Positions 22,861-35,195 of a DNA stretch of 64,000 nucleotides are shown here, piece by piece (within the stretch, counting starts at the first letter, position 1; every line of letters starts with the position of its first letter). The position numbers were made by a program, and so were the translations under genes. The notes beneath the pieces are model-generated. The model did not search any database. It saw only the letters and a list, made by a program, of their open reading frames with translations, and was not told the origin of the DNA. The stretch covers positions 62,191,463 to 62,255,462 of the forward strand of contig JALMGJ010000005.1 in the NCBI GenBank assembly GCA_023362775.1, given 5' to 3'. The stretch is from Charina bottae (taxonomy: Eukaryota; Chordata; Lepidosauria; Squamata; Charinaidae).

Positions 22861-23332
22861 TGTTGGAAATTCAGCAAATCAACATGCCTCATTTGCATGT
22901 AAATGAGTTCATCCCAGGATGCAATTCTCCATGTCTTTGAGGAAGTTGTTTTGTTGCCACTCCCACTTCTTCCTTCTCCCTTCGCAGTCAGTTCTCTCTG
23001 CTGCTTCCACTGGAGAAGGACCATGCAGCTGCTGGTCCTTCCATGGAGAGGCCATGTGCTAGGCCTCAACTCTCCATCATAAGCCATGGATGGGCCTAGG
23101 AGGTTTTTCCCCCTTTTCTCCATGCAGCCCTGGTAGCAACATAGGGCCAGGGGTCTAAAACAAAGTTTAGGGAACCAAAGGAGAATCATTTCTCAACAAC
23201 ATGGATGTAACTGGACCAATAAATGTAATAACTCTTTTGTACTTACTTTTTGAACCTACTATGTCTAAGCGTGTGTTTCTTTATGCTTGGGTGGGCTAAA
23301 GTGTAAGATTAAGAACCTGAATCTCTCTAACA
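22861..23332 (+). mobile_element. possible solo LTR
   Basis: The segment starts TGTTGGAAA and ends CTCTAACA (TG...CA). It carries CCAATAAATG (CCAAT/AATAAA region near 23215) in its last quarter and an octamer-like ATTTGCATGTAAAT near 22892. No matching TSD or clear TATA box was found, so the assignment is weak. Confidence 0.3.
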
Positions 23333-23383
23333 TGCTCACTGGCTCTGTTTTTAAACAATATTCTCTTTCTGTGCATGAGCTTA

Positions 23384-25806
23384 TTTATTTATTTTTATTT
23401 TATTTATTATTCAAATTTATCCCCGTCCATCTCCCAATTAAGGGACTCTGGGCGGTTTACAGGACAACAATTAAAATCCATATATAAAGTTACAAACAAT
23501 ATAAAATAAGTATAATCCAGATGGGTAAGATATTAGTTAAAAGGAAGGACATCAATTAAGGGATTAGCCATCCCCATGAGAGACTATCCCTTCCTCCTTC
23601 CCATGCCAGGCGGCAGAACCAGGTCTTCAGCTCTTTCCTAAAGGTCGGGAGGGAGGAGATCTGTCTCAACTCTGGGGGCAAGCTGTTCCATAAAGTGGGC
23701 GCTGTCACAGAGAAGGCCCGCCTCCTAGACCCTATCCGAAGACATTCTCTAATTGATGGGGTACGTAGCAGGGCCTCTCTGGATGACCGGGTGGGGCGGG
23801 TCGATAACATGGGGATAAGGCGGTCCCTCAGGTATTCTGGTCCCATGCCATGCAGGGCATTAAAGGTAATAACCAACACCTTGAATTGTACCCGGAAGCA
23901 AACTGGCACCCAATGCAGCTCACGGAGCAATGGTGTTACATGTGCAAATCTTGGAGCACCCAATACTGCCCGCGCGGCCGCATTCTGCACCAGCTGAAGC
24001 TTCCGAATAGTTTTCAAGGGTAGCCCCATGTAGAGCGCATTGCAATAATCTACATGGGAGATGACGAGAGCATGAGTGACTGTACGGAGGGCATCGCGTT
24101 CCAGGAATGGGCGTAACTGGCGCACCAACCGAAGTTGCGCAAAAGCCCTCCTAGCCACGACTGCCACCTGCTCTTCGAGCAGGAGTCGTGAGTCTAGAAG
24201 GACCCCCAGATTCCACACCAGTTCTGAACGGGGTAGTGCTACCCCATCGAGAACCAAAGATGATAATTTCCCAGAAGACGCTAGGCCATCAATCCACAGC
24301 CACTCGGTCTTACCAGGGTTCAACTGAAGCCTGTTGTTCCCCATCCAGGCCCTCACAGCCCCCAGGCACTGGGACAGGGTGGACACTGCATCACTTACTT
24401 CACCAGGGATGGAGATATACAATTGAGTATCATCCGCATACTGATGATACCTCATCCCATGGTGTCAGATGACCTCGCCCAGCGGTTTCATGTAGATGTT
24501 GAACAGAAGAGGAGAGAGAACCGAACCCTGCAGTACCCCACACAGGAGTGAACGTGGGCTGGATCTCTCCTCCCCTATCACCACCGACTGGGAGCGGCCC
24601 TGGAGGAAGGAGCTGAACCAGCGCAAAACTACGCCGCCCACCCCCAACTCCCTAAGCCGCCCCAAAAGGATACCATGGTCGATGGTATCGAAAGCCGCTG
24701 AGAGATCCAAGAGAGCCAGGATGGATGCACTACCTCCATCCCGCCCCCGCCAGAGGTCATCCGTAAGTGCGACCAATGCAGTCTCCATCCCATATCCTGG
24801 CCTGAAACCTGACTGAAAAGGGTCAAGATAATCCGCTTCATCCAGGGTCCTTTGAAGTTGCAACGCCACCACTTTCTCGACCACTTTTCCCAAGAAGGGA
24901 AGGTGGGAGACTGGACGAAAGTTGTCCAGGATGGTGGGGTCCAGGGATGGCTTCTTGAGGAGGGGGTGCACCAACGCCTCCTTAAAGGCAGTTGGGACCA
25001 CCCCCTCCAACAAGGATGTATTAATCATAGCCTGGACCCATCCACCTGTCACCTCCCCGGCCGATTTCACCAGCCAGGAAGGGCAGGGATCTAAGTGACA
25101 TGTGGTGGGATTAACAATTCGAAGGATCCTGTCCACTTCCTCAGGTCCAACAGGATCAAATCATTCCCAGATAATAGGGCAAGATCGCTCTCCCGGCATC
25201 TCCCCAGACTGCAATCCACGCATGGAGTCCAGCTGAGACTGAATCTGAGCAATTTTATCCTGCAGATGCTCAGAAAATTCTTCCGCACGGCCCTGCAGGT
25301 GGGTGGTCGATACCACCCTACCCAAGAGAGATCGTGTAATCTTAAACAGGGCCGTCGGGCGGCATTCTGCGGATGCAATAAGGGCGGAGAAATATTCACG
25401 TTTCGCCGCTCTTACCACCACAAGGTAGGCCTTAATAGCGGCTCTAGATTGTGTTCGGTCGAATTCCGTTTTCGTCTTCCTCCAGCGGCGCTCTAGACGT
25501 CTCTTCACCCTCTTCAAGACCCTCAACTCCTCCGTAAACCACGGGGAGTGACAGGTCGAATGGGGCTTGAGAGGTCGCATCGGCGCGATCCTGTCCAAGG
25601 CACCGGCCGCCTCCCTATTCCAAGTTGCGGCCAGTGCCTCCGCTGGACCGTGCAGCAGATCCTCAGGTATTACCCCCAGCTCCCTCTGAAACCTCAATGG
25701 GTCCATAAGTCGCCGGGGGCGGACCAATCGAATAGGTCCATCCTCCCTGCAGAGAGGGGCGGCATAAGAGAATCCAAGGGATACCAGGACGTGATCTGAC
25801 CATGAC
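23384..25806 (-). mobile_element. L2/CR1-group LINE, second long copy
   Basis: On the minus strand this copy begins inside the C-terminal end of the endonuclease (SWSDH...) at about 25806. It runs through the whole RT and ends with the shared 3' tail (23410-23470 in reverse complement) and a TTTA/TTTAT tract. Its protein and the 16440-19235 copy are easily alignable throughout. Confidence 0.9.
23556..25727 (-). pseudogene. LINE reverse transcriptase ORF, two in-frame stops
   Basis: Three open blocks lie in one frame: 25727-25161, 25136-24465 and 24455-23556. They are separated only by TGA at about 25158-25160 (after IIWE, where the 16440 copy has Gln) and TGA at about 24462-24464 (Arg in the other copy, likely a CpG transition). 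The RT motifs are LDNFRPVS, QSGFRPGYG, LDLSAAFDTIDHG, YHQYADDTQLYIS (start of the third block) and NPGKTEWL. The C-terminal HVTPLLRELHWVPV and TLWNSLPPE are present. Only the endonuclease is missing. Confidence 0.9.
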
Positions 25807-27234
25807 TTATACTACGTTAAGCTCTGCTCCATTCACTGGTTCTAACAGGCCACTGAATGATCTTCACTTTTGATAGCTGCTTTTTCCATTGTCTCTACTA
25901 CCAACCCTAAATAATGAGCAGGCAGTTCAAATCAGGAACATGATCAGCTTCAGGTTTTTCCTGCACTGAGCAGCACCAATAGAATTCCAGCCTCTTACAA
26001 GTTGAGTCTTCCTCCTGCCTGAAAAAGCATATCTCACTTTGCTGTAAGGGATTCTGATATGCTTTCACTGCTGTACTTAGTTCAGAGGCAGCACAAATAG
26101 ATCTTCCATGCAATAATGTCTTAAGACCTCTGGGTCATGTTTCTACTTGAAATAGCAACACCTGACCAAATTCCAACAGTATAAGCTATTGATTTTTATT
26201 TGAGATTGAAGCTTTGCACCTCTCATCCCGTCTCACCCAAGCTTGATCAAAAAAACAAGAACCATAGTTACAATCTTTTTAAACCTGCAAGAAAGTACAG
26301 GCAGCAAAACATCTTCATTTGAATAGCAATAGAAATAAGAGAAGTGCCAGCAGGCTTAACAAAGAATGTTACCTTTATACATTTAAATTCTTGTTCATTG
26401 GCAATAAATCACCATAGTAACCAATTAACATGTGACTTCTCAACACTCAGCCCAGTCAAACAAGAATACCATATATGGTAACAAAACACCTTGAGAGTAC
26501 AAAGAGATTCCTTATTTGGTAACAGCAATCTGAATACCAGCAAACTTTGTGTCTACAGTGAGTGAGAAAAAAAATACCTTAGCATGTCTTTTTAAACAGA
26601 ATATCTTCTGACCCAGATTCTTTTAGATCACAAAATAAAAAATACAACATAAGCGATTAGTTCTGTCATAGACCAGGAGAAGGCAACGTGCAACATCCAA
26701 ACGTTTTTGGATGTATTAACAAATTGTGAGGGATTTGCAAAGGTTAAGTGATTCCATAAACCATCCATACATTTTTTAATTTTTCAGTTATTTTCCTGCC
26801 ACAATTAGGAAGCATCAGGATCTTTTTCTCAATATAAAGGGATAATAAACTTCAGCATTAATTTAAAGGAGGACTTGTATTGAAAATGGACATAAAACCA
26901 ACTCTATCACATGAAAGTTAAAATCTCTTTTAAAAAGTATGCAGAGAAGATATATCATCCACATATTGATTATATACGAATACTTCAAAAGCATGACCAC
27001 ACTTGAAACACATATTTAATTGTGCTTCATGGTGTTTGCTTTTATGAAAATGGAGAATTTCTTATCTCACCTACCAGAAAGGAATCAAACAAACTTTTGC
27101 AAGGACCACAGACATTTCAGTAAAATGTCATGATCAGCCATGTGTAAAGGTACTAAAATATCAAATAAAATCAGCATGGACTTCTGCCCACTGTCAGAAA
27201 GATAGTATTAATTGGAATGGAATTGGAAATATCT
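25807..27234. other. unannotated stretch
   Basis: AT-rich. I see no gene or recognisable repeat. Confidence 0.4.
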
Positions 27235-27362
27235 AATTAAATTGGAATAATGTATTGTATTTTATATGCTTTTAATTAATCAATTTTGTTGTAAACCGCC
27301 CAGAGTCCCCTTGTGGGGGGAGATGGGTGGTGATATAAATCAAACAATTAAAAAAAATTAAA
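27235..27362 (+). mobile_element. L2/CR1-group LINE 3' end, severely 5'-truncated
   Basis: GTAAACCGCCCAGAGTCC ... GAGATGGGTGGTGATATAAAT is nearly identical to the 3' end of the LINE at 16399-19437. Only about 120 bases were inserted. Confidence 0.85.
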
Positions 27363-28560
27363 CAAAGGTAAGAAATAATTCAATATCCATAATGCAATTA
27401 CAGTTAAATGAACCTACATCACCACTTCACAGCCATATAGTCATAACAAGAGTGTAAAGTGCCAAATCCAGGAAACACATTTTTCAAGTGTGACTGTACA
27501 GGTGTAGTGTACTACAAGTCTTCATGTTTATCATGTCATGAAGCAAATAGATTAACACCATGGATATTCATCTGTTTGGATCCAAAGCATAAAATGTGCT
27601 TTGGAGGGTATGTGGGCACACTCACTGCACCTGTTAGCACCTATGCATGAAGTGCATGGAAAGCCCAGGAAAATATACATTTAGGATAAGGAGGTGATGG
27701 TGGCCATAGGGTACAATGGCATCCTGTTGGTGCCTCCGTAACTCAAGCACGTGTTTTCCTAGGATGGAACAGCTATCATGCAAGACCAGGAAAAGAAATG
27801 GCTTCTTTAAGCAGGCACCAACAAGTGCCTACACTCGTCCAAAGTACTTTTTCTTCTTTGGAGCCAAGTGACTGCACATCCCTAGTAAACAGAGTATAAT
27901 CTTGGGTTTTCACAAAGGAAAAAATATATATTTCCAGAGGCCTTTCGAGGAATGGTTGAGCATGGCTAAATCTAAAGAATTATACAATATGACTGTTCAA
28001 TGCTTCAGATGTGAAGGCAAAAAGGTGCTTTGGAGTTTCTAAAGACACTCACATACCTTGCATTTACAATTCTTTAAGCAGCTGTGTCTTCTCCCAGGAC
28101 TGCACAATTGCCCTTAGCAGTTGCAGCATGATCCTGGGAAGAAATATATTTCCATTAAGGAGCTGCAGACAAATGCTATATGTGCACCAGGCACAATCCT
28201 TTTATATAAATGTCAGGTAGGAAGAATGCATAGGATGTGTAGGGAAGCATATACAATACTTCCAAAGTTGGTTATGGAAGTATATGGCTTTCCTGGAAAG
28301 AAACCTGTCCCCAAATACATGCACCCAAATAGATCCCCATATATGTGCCTTAGAACTCCTATGGACATTTACTAGGAAATAGTCTTTATTTATTTAATAG
28401 AAATAATTTATATTACCGTTCATCTCACAACAGTGACTTCAGGCAGCATACGAAGATGAAAGCCCAACAATTCAAACAATTGATTTACTGTAGGTATTGA
28501 TTTTATTGTGAGTTACTTCCTCCTTGGAAAATTAAGGCCAAACAAGATTCTCAAGAAACC
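27363..28560. other. unannotated stretch
   Basis: Overlapping short plus-strand frames (63-84 codons, 27459-28375) have no recognised domain. It may contain an old repeat, but I cannot name one. Confidence 0.4.
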
Positions 28561-28565
28561 TGATA

Positions 28566-28650
28566 AACTAGGGATGAGGAAACTGTGGTCCTCCAAAAGT
28601 TGCTGAACTACAGTTCCCAATAGTTCTAGGCAGCATGTTCAGTGGTGAGG
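28566..28650. repeat. short old interspersed repeat ('ctgaactacagttcccaatag')
   Basis: The phrase 'gtggtcctccaaaagttgctgaactacagttcccaa' resembles a widespread reptile repeat I know only by its text. The class is uncertain. Confidence 0.3.
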
Positions 28651-28854
28651 GATCCTTATCGATGTCACCTTATTAATCTGTATTCATACTTCAATGAAGG
28701 TAGCCTAATTTTATAGGCTGAGTAATGAATGACAATGTATGAACCTAACAATACACATTTACTCAAAACTTGTGTCAACAGACTTGGGGATCGCAAGGAA
28801 ATGGTGAACTAGGGAGGTGGCTACATTGCCTGTAACATCAAATATGCTCTTTCC

Positions 28855-29012
28855 TAGCCTTTTAATAATAATATTGATGTTTTTAATTGTGGAATGTTTT
28901 TAATGTTGTTCATTTTATAGTTTGTTTTTATTGTATGCCGCCCAGAGTCACATTTTGTGAGATGGGCAGCTATATTTAATATGATTGAATAAATAAATAA
29001 ATTAAATAAATA
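28855..29012 (+). mobile_element. L2/CR1-group LINE 3' tail
   Basis: 'attgtatgccgcccagagtc ... gagatgggcagctatattta' followed by AAAT repeats. This is a diverged version of the shared tail. Confidence 0.7.
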
Positions 29013-29539
29013 ACGTTTGAGTTCAGCTACTTGCTCTCTGTAGAGGAGCTGGCCTTGAAGAAGGAATTCAACAACCATTATGTAAACATCAGCTTAGACA
29101 GGAGAGGGTGAGGAAAATACTCACGATTGTCCAGAGAGCAACAGAATCTCTGTCAGGCTTTTAAGATTTTGTAATAGTACCCCATAACAAAAAAAAGTGG
29201 AGTTACAGTAGTTTTTGTGGTGTTTGTTTCCTGACCCGGTCCATCTTGAAGAGCTGACCCTTTCTAATAAAACAGGGTACAACTCTGAACAGTTGTTTGA
29301 AATATGTTGTTTTGAAAATTCTGGGAATGTTTCAGGATTTAAAAACAAACAAACATCCAAAGTAATGAAGACAACCCACTGAAGCACAAAATAATTGTTT
29401 TAAAAAGTGTTACAAGCTTTACAATTTGAAATCTTTTGCACATCCTACTTAGCATGAACTCATCACTATGCTATGTCCTATTTGTAATTGCTAATAATAG
29501 AGCTTGTCTATTATGTGCCAAATGTTATCTGGTTTATAA

Positions 29540-29668
29540 GGTAAAGGTTCCCCCCGCACATTTGTGCAGTTGTGTCCGACTCTAGGGACCGGTGCTCTCC
29601 TCCATTTTTTAGCTGAAGAGCCAGCGTTGTCCGAAAACGCTTCCACGGTCATGTGGCCACATGACTTT
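29540..29668 (-). mobile_element. tRNA-headed SINE, tail only
   Basis: The reverse complement of the Bov-B-like SINE tail (ggtaaaggttccccccgcac ... gtccgactctaggg ... cacggtcatgtggcc). The head is missing. Confidence 0.8.
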
Positions 29669-29793
29669 ACTGTATATTTTCCTTATCCTGAAGGAAGTAA
29701 ACTAGGCACTTGACCAAAAATACCAACTAAATCCATACAAATATTTCAATTATAGGATCCTGCTAGATACCACTTTTCCACATTATCCATGAT

Positions 29794-30081
29794 TAGGCTG
29801 ACCATATTTCCCTGAGATGGAAACGGGACCCTAACACGCGCACATGTGTGCGCTGGCACACCGGCATGCACGCACATGCAGGCACGCACACCAGCACGCA
29901 TGCAAGCACGCACGCTGGCACACACGTGCGCGCGCAGGCATGCACACCGGCACGCGTGGGCGCATACATTCCATCCCTTCAAAAACAGGACGAAATTGAG
30001 TTTTTAAAGAAAAAGATGGTACGGTCGGAAAAGGTAAAAAACGGGACTGTCCCGTTCAAAACGGGACATATGGTCAGCCTA
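29794..30081. mobile_element. short hAT-like element, TAGGCTGACC ends
   Basis: The terminal inverted repeats are TAGGCTGACCATAT and ATATGGTCAGCCTA. An exact 8-bp TSD TCCATGAT lies at 29786-29793 and 30082-30089. It shares ends with 1512-2333 but has a different core: about 150 bases of alternating purine/pyrimidine (CA/CG/TG) sequence at 29832-29968. Confidence 0.85.
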
Positions 30082-30091
30082 TCCATGATGA

Positions 30092-32227
30092 ATCACAAGC
30101 TAATCCAAGATTTGTTAAATACATATAAACATACACACAAACTGCATGCAAGACATACATAGTTTCCTGTTCTTTATGATTGCTTCATGTTCCTGTTCCT
30201 TCATTCCACAGAACCTAGTCAGGATTAGGAGAACTCCAGCTCTCCAGGTACAGCCATCGATATAAAAACAAATGTTTTTTTGACATGAAGATTGTCATAG
30301 ATCATAAAGTCTGAGAGAAAATAAGCAAATTTTAAGTAGGCTGCATGCTAATGGTGTTATCACAAAAGATAATTAGGCCTGTATCCATTTATCTTCTTGT
30401 TTGGGAAGTTATTTATTTCAGTCTTTGTCTTTTAATGGAGTAAAATCTATTTCGCAAGTTGGCATGTGAGTTATACTAAATTAATGCAAAGCCATTATTT
30501 ACATTTTGAGATCATTGTCTTTGCTGTACCAAGGCATATGGAAAATGTTAACTATTTATCTAGTGTTGACTAACAAATCAAAACTTTCAGTTGTTTTTTA
30601 ACACCATGGCTAATGGAGATAGATGCTTAGCATTGCTCTTTCCTACTGTTTTGTGTCTCACAGACCCAGCATCTGTTTTTTTGCCACTGGAAAAACAAGA
30701 TCCATGAATAACATTGTTTTCAAAAGATGTATAGCAGAGCTTGTGTCCTGCACACAATTCTTCTATAAAGCAATAATTAGACTGCACAAAAATGTTATTA
30801 CAAATACTGAAAAATCCTGAAGAACACTGAATGGCAAATTCTGGCACTAAATATAAATATATGTTAACTTGCAAATAGAATACATATATCTGTGACAATA
30901 CATAAACACACACACATCTAACACAGAAAATAAATGAATTCCTTTAAAAGAATATATCTGGATTAATTTTGTTTCTATAATCTACAAGAATTTGCTGCAA
31001 TTTTGGCATGAATTATATTTTCTCTTACTTGTGTTTTTTTATAGTATACCACTTTGCTTGTTCAAAGAAGATGAGACTAAACTGAATTGTAAAAAAAAAT
31101 CAGAAAACTAAATAAAACGAATAAGATACAAAAACCCAGTCCCAAAACGTAAGCAATTGCATAAAGATTTGTGACCTTTTGATTACCGAGAGGAAAAATA
31201 TAATTTAGAAATATATCTTAATTAAAGTTATTTTTTAAAAATTGTCATTACAGTGAAGAGAACGGTTAGGGCTGCATGAACATGTCTTCACAATTGCTTA
31301 GACTAAGCCTCACTGAATTCAATACAGCTTACTTCTGAGTAGAAATTTACTGTTAAAGGCTGTTCTAAGCACAGAAAGTAGCCATACCATCCACTTTTCA
31401 AATGTTTGCCAACTGTACTAACAGAGCAAAATATCCACTCGTGCATTTCAACTACTGATGGGCAAAGTCTTGAAAATTTGCAGAAAACTTACCAAGACAA
31501 GATGGTTTCCCCCATGAGGAGTGGTTAATTTGAGATATAAAGGCTTTTCTTTCTTGCTTCCATGCTACAATAGGGGTCTCTTTTCTTAAATCCATCTGGT
31601 TGTGTGCTATGCATCTAAAGAACATTGGTTTCTTTTCTTGGGAAGGCATCTTTCTTGTCTTTTTTTTTCAGTTACAAAATATTTCCTGGCTTTGCCCTCA
31701 TTAGGCTGGCAGTCACTTGTTGCAGTAGTAACAGGGAAAGTCAGGAGCTGCCTTCTTTTCAGCTGGCTGGGACAAATAATTTTTTCCCTACCTCCCTTCA
31801 TTAGCATTCCATTCAGGCAGCACAAATGAATCCATTCATTTCTACTTTTTTGTCCTCAGAAACTCACAGGATGAATGAGGGTTATCTAGGAAGATAAGGC
31901 CTGGGCCTGAGGATTTCATTTAGCCTGATTGCTCACAATCGGTGTCTCTAAATGTAGGGCCCCTCAATGCCGCATATCAATTTTGGCTGCCTCCTCCCTC
32001 CTATTTTATCCCTCCCTCCCTCCCTTCTGGCAGCAGGAGATCATACATTCAGCCGTCAAGAATATCTATCAGGCGAACACGGTAAGAATCTTTCATGCCT
32101 ACATTTGAAATATTTAAGCAGAGGCTCTTCTCTGTTTCTAGGAGCATTGTCAGGGCTTTGTTAGAGAAAAATCTAGCCCCAAAATGTCTGTCATGCTTCT
32201 GTAGCAGCCTCTTGGCCAAAAAGATTG
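30092..32227. other. unannotated stretch
   Basis: AT-rich. No gene, RNA or transposon recognised. Confidence 0.4.
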
Positions 32228-32478
32228 GTCTAAACCAAGGGTCGGAAATGGCGGCTCGCGAGCCAAATGCGGCTCTTTGGCCCCTTGAGTGTGGCTCTTC
32301 CGCAGGCAGGCGTGGCGGGGCAGGCGCGGCAGCGGGCATGGTGTGCGTGGCTGTGGGCATACTAGGCCCAGCCTCTCTTTTTCCTCCGGGGACGGGCTTC
32401 ACACAGTCTCGCGAGAGTTTGGAAGCCTCCGTCTCCGGCAGCCATCTTGACGACGGGCACTTGCCCATCGCCTTAACC

Positions 32479-34277
32479 CAGGGCTTTCCAAACTGTGTGT
32501 CAACACAATACTGTGTCGCCGGGGCCCCCAAGTGTGTCGCGTGACAAGCCGGAAGCGCTGATGAAAATGCCCTCGGTTCTGGCAGGGAGGTGAAAATCGC
32601 GTGCGCGCGCGCTGCCAGGCCACCAGGAGTGGAAATTCTCTGCGCCAATCAGCTGTGCGTCGGGAAGCCCAGCAGCCTGCACGCGCGATTTTTGCCTCCC
32701 TGCCGGACCCGAGGGCATTTTCGGAGTCCCCGGAGTCTGCCCTTTCGAAGGGGCAGCACTGCTGCTGCTGCTGCTGCTGCCCCTTTGAAAGGGCAGGCTC
32801 CGGGGACCCCGAAAATGCCCTCGGTTCTGGCAGGGAGGCAAAAACCTCCCTTCCCCTCCCCGCACACGCTGCCCTGGAGTGGGGTGGAAGTTTTCACCGC
32901 AGAACAGCTGAGCGCTGCTTGCGCGCAGCCTCCCTGCCTAAACTGAGGTGCTGCCCCTTCGAAAGGGCAGGCTCCGGGGACCCCGAAAATGCCCTCGGTT
33001 CTGGCAGGGAGGCAAAAGCCTCTCTTCCCCTCCCCGCATGCACACGCTGCCCTGGAGTGGGGTGGAAGTTTTCCCCGCAGAACAGCTGAGCGCTGCTTGC
33101 GCGCAGCCTCCCTGCCTAAACTGAGGTGCTGCCCCTTCGAAAGGGCAGGCTCCAGGGACCCCGAAAATGCCCTCGGTTCTGGCAGGGAGGCAAAAGCCTC
33201 TCTTCCCCTCCCCGCACGCACACGCTGCCCTGGAGTGGGGTGGAAGTTTTCCCCGCAGAACAGCTGAGCGCTGCTTGCGCGCAGCCTCCCTGCCTAAACC
33301 GAGGTGCTGCCCCTTCAAAAGGGCAGGCTCCGGGGACCCCGAAAATGCCCTCAGTTTAGGCAGGGAGGCTGCACGCAAGCTGCGCCAGCTGTTCTGCGGG
33401 GAGAACTTCCACCCCACTCCAGGGCAGCGTGTGCGTGCGGGGAAGGGAAGAGAGGCTTTTGCCTCCCTGCCAGAACCGAGGGCATTTTCGGGGTCCCCGG
33501 AGCCTGCCCTTTCGAAGGGGCAGCACCTCAGTTTAGGCAGGGAGGCTGCGCGCAAGCAGCGCTCAGCTGTTCTGCGGGGAAAACTTCCACCTCACTCCAG
33601 GGCAGCGTGTGCGTGCGGGGAAGGGAAGAGAGGCTTTTGCCTCCCTGCCAGAACAGAGGGCATTTTCGGGGTCCCCGGAGCCTGCCCTTTTGAAGGGGCA
33701 GCACCTCAGTTTAGGCAGGGAGGCTGCGCGCAAGCAGCGCTCAGCTGTTCTGCGGGGAAAACTTCCACCCCACTCCAGGGCAGCGTGTGCGTGCGGGGAA
33801 GGGAAGAGAGGCTTTTGCCTTCCTGCCAGAACCGAGGGCATTTTCGGGGTCCCCGGAGCCTGCCCTTTCGAAGGGGCAGCGGTGGTGGGCCATCAGTGCT
33901 TCCGGGTTCCAGGACGCCGCTGCTGCCGCTGCCCCTTTGGAATAGCAGGCTCTGGGGACCCCGAAAATGCCCTCGGTTCCAGCAGGGAGGCAAAAATCGC
34001 GCGCGCACGCTGCGGGGCTTCTCGGCGCACAGCTGATCAGCACAGAGAATTTCCACCCCGTCCCCCCCCACCGCGCCAATCAGCTGTGCGTCGGGAAGCC
34101 GGCAGCCTGCACGCGATTTTTGCCTCCCTGCTGGAACCGAGGGCATTTTCGGGGTCCCCGGAGCCTGCCCTTTTGAAGGGGCAGCCATTGCCGCCGCAGC
34201 CACAACCGCCGGTGCTTCCAGGTTTTTGTGGGCTGGCCGTTGGTGTGTCGCCAACGGCAAAAGTTTGGAAAGCCCTG
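32479..34277. mobile_element. nested hAT-like element, CAGGGCTTTCC ends, 8-bp TSD
   Basis: Starts CAGGGCTTTCCAAACTGTG and ends AAAAGTTTGGAAAGCCCTG, flanked by an exact CCTTAACC (32471-32478 and 34278-34285). It sits inside 32236-35264, so it inserted later. The interior is built from 178-bp units in both orientations. The long reading frames here (up to 289 codons, several frames and both strands at once) are by-products of this stop-poor GC-rich repeat, not genes. Confidence 0.9.
32943..33895. repeat. 178-bp unit array, direct then inverted
   Basis: The motif 'gaggtgctgcccctt' recurs at about 32945, 33123 and 33301 (period 178). The complement 'cctcagtttaggcaggg' follows at about 33528 and 33706, with the first inverted unit starting near 33350. 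Copies are nearly identical. Orientation switches near 33350. Confidence 0.9.
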
Positions 34278-35002
34278 CCTTAACCTCTTCCTTGCTGCTC
34301 TGCTTACTCTTTTTCTCCGTGCAAAAGCAGCACATTTCCACCCCACAGCCCTAAGTGTGCGCAATTGGCTCCCGCCCGCAAACCCCGCTCCCGCGCTGGA
34401 TTCCCCACCAGCTTTACTTTGCCTGGACTGGGGGCGTGAGAGGCTCCGGAAGAGAAGCGACTGGAGCAGTCGAGCCTCTCTTTCCCTTCTTCTTCCAAAC
34501 CTCCCCCACCCCCTTCCAGAGCAATTTGTCGAAGACGCGTGGCTGCTGCTCAACTGATCATGAAGGAACCAGGATGTTTACGCGAGCGTGCTTTACCTAC
34601 CCACTTTTTAACATATTTGGTTCTGCTGGGGGCGGGGAAAGGATCTTGACCGGCCAGGGAAGGCGCGCGGGCGGAGCTGCCTGCCTGGCACTCGGGCCGC
34701 TCCGGCTGGGGTGCAGCGCGACGGGAGCATCGCCGGCGGCCCGCGAGGACCGGCCAGGGAAGGCACGCGGGCGGAGCTGCCTGCCTGGCACTCGGGCGCT
34801 CCGGCTGGGGTGCAGCGGGACAGGAGCTCCGCCCGCATGCCTTCCCTGGCCGGTCCTCGCGGGCCGCCGGCGATGCTCCCGTCCCGCTGCACCCCAGCCA
34901 GAGCGCCCGAATGCCAGGCAGGCAGCTCCGCCTGTGCAGTCGTGGCAGCGGGCATGGCGGCGGCGGGCACTGCAGCGGGCATGGCGGCAGCAGGCCCTAA
35001 GT

Positions 35003-35195
35003 GTGCGCGATTGGCCCCCACCCGCAAACCCCGCCCCCTTCCACGCGATTGGCTCCTGCCCGCAAACCCCTCCCCCTTCCACGCGATTGGCTCCCGCCCG
35101 CAAACCCCTCCCCCTTCCACGCGATTGGCTCCCGCCCGCAAACCCCGCCCCCTTCCACGCGATTGGCCCCCGCCCGCAAACCCCGCCCCCTGGCT
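35003..35195. repeat. ~38-bp minisatellite with CCAAT and GC-box motifs
   Basis: Five units of the type 'cgcgattggctcccgcccgc' plus 'aaaccccgcccccttcca'. Each contains an inverted CCAAT box (ATTGG), and most contain a GC box. One more diverged unit lies at about 34357. The reverse complement closely resembles the unit at 41407-41775. Confidence 0.9.

Noticed and set aside
33167..34036. 289-codon frame and several overlapping frames up to 224 codons (32.5-34.3 kb)
   Set aside because: They occur in many frames and on both strands over a GC-rich 178-bp repeat array, and translations are repeats of one another. Not a gene.
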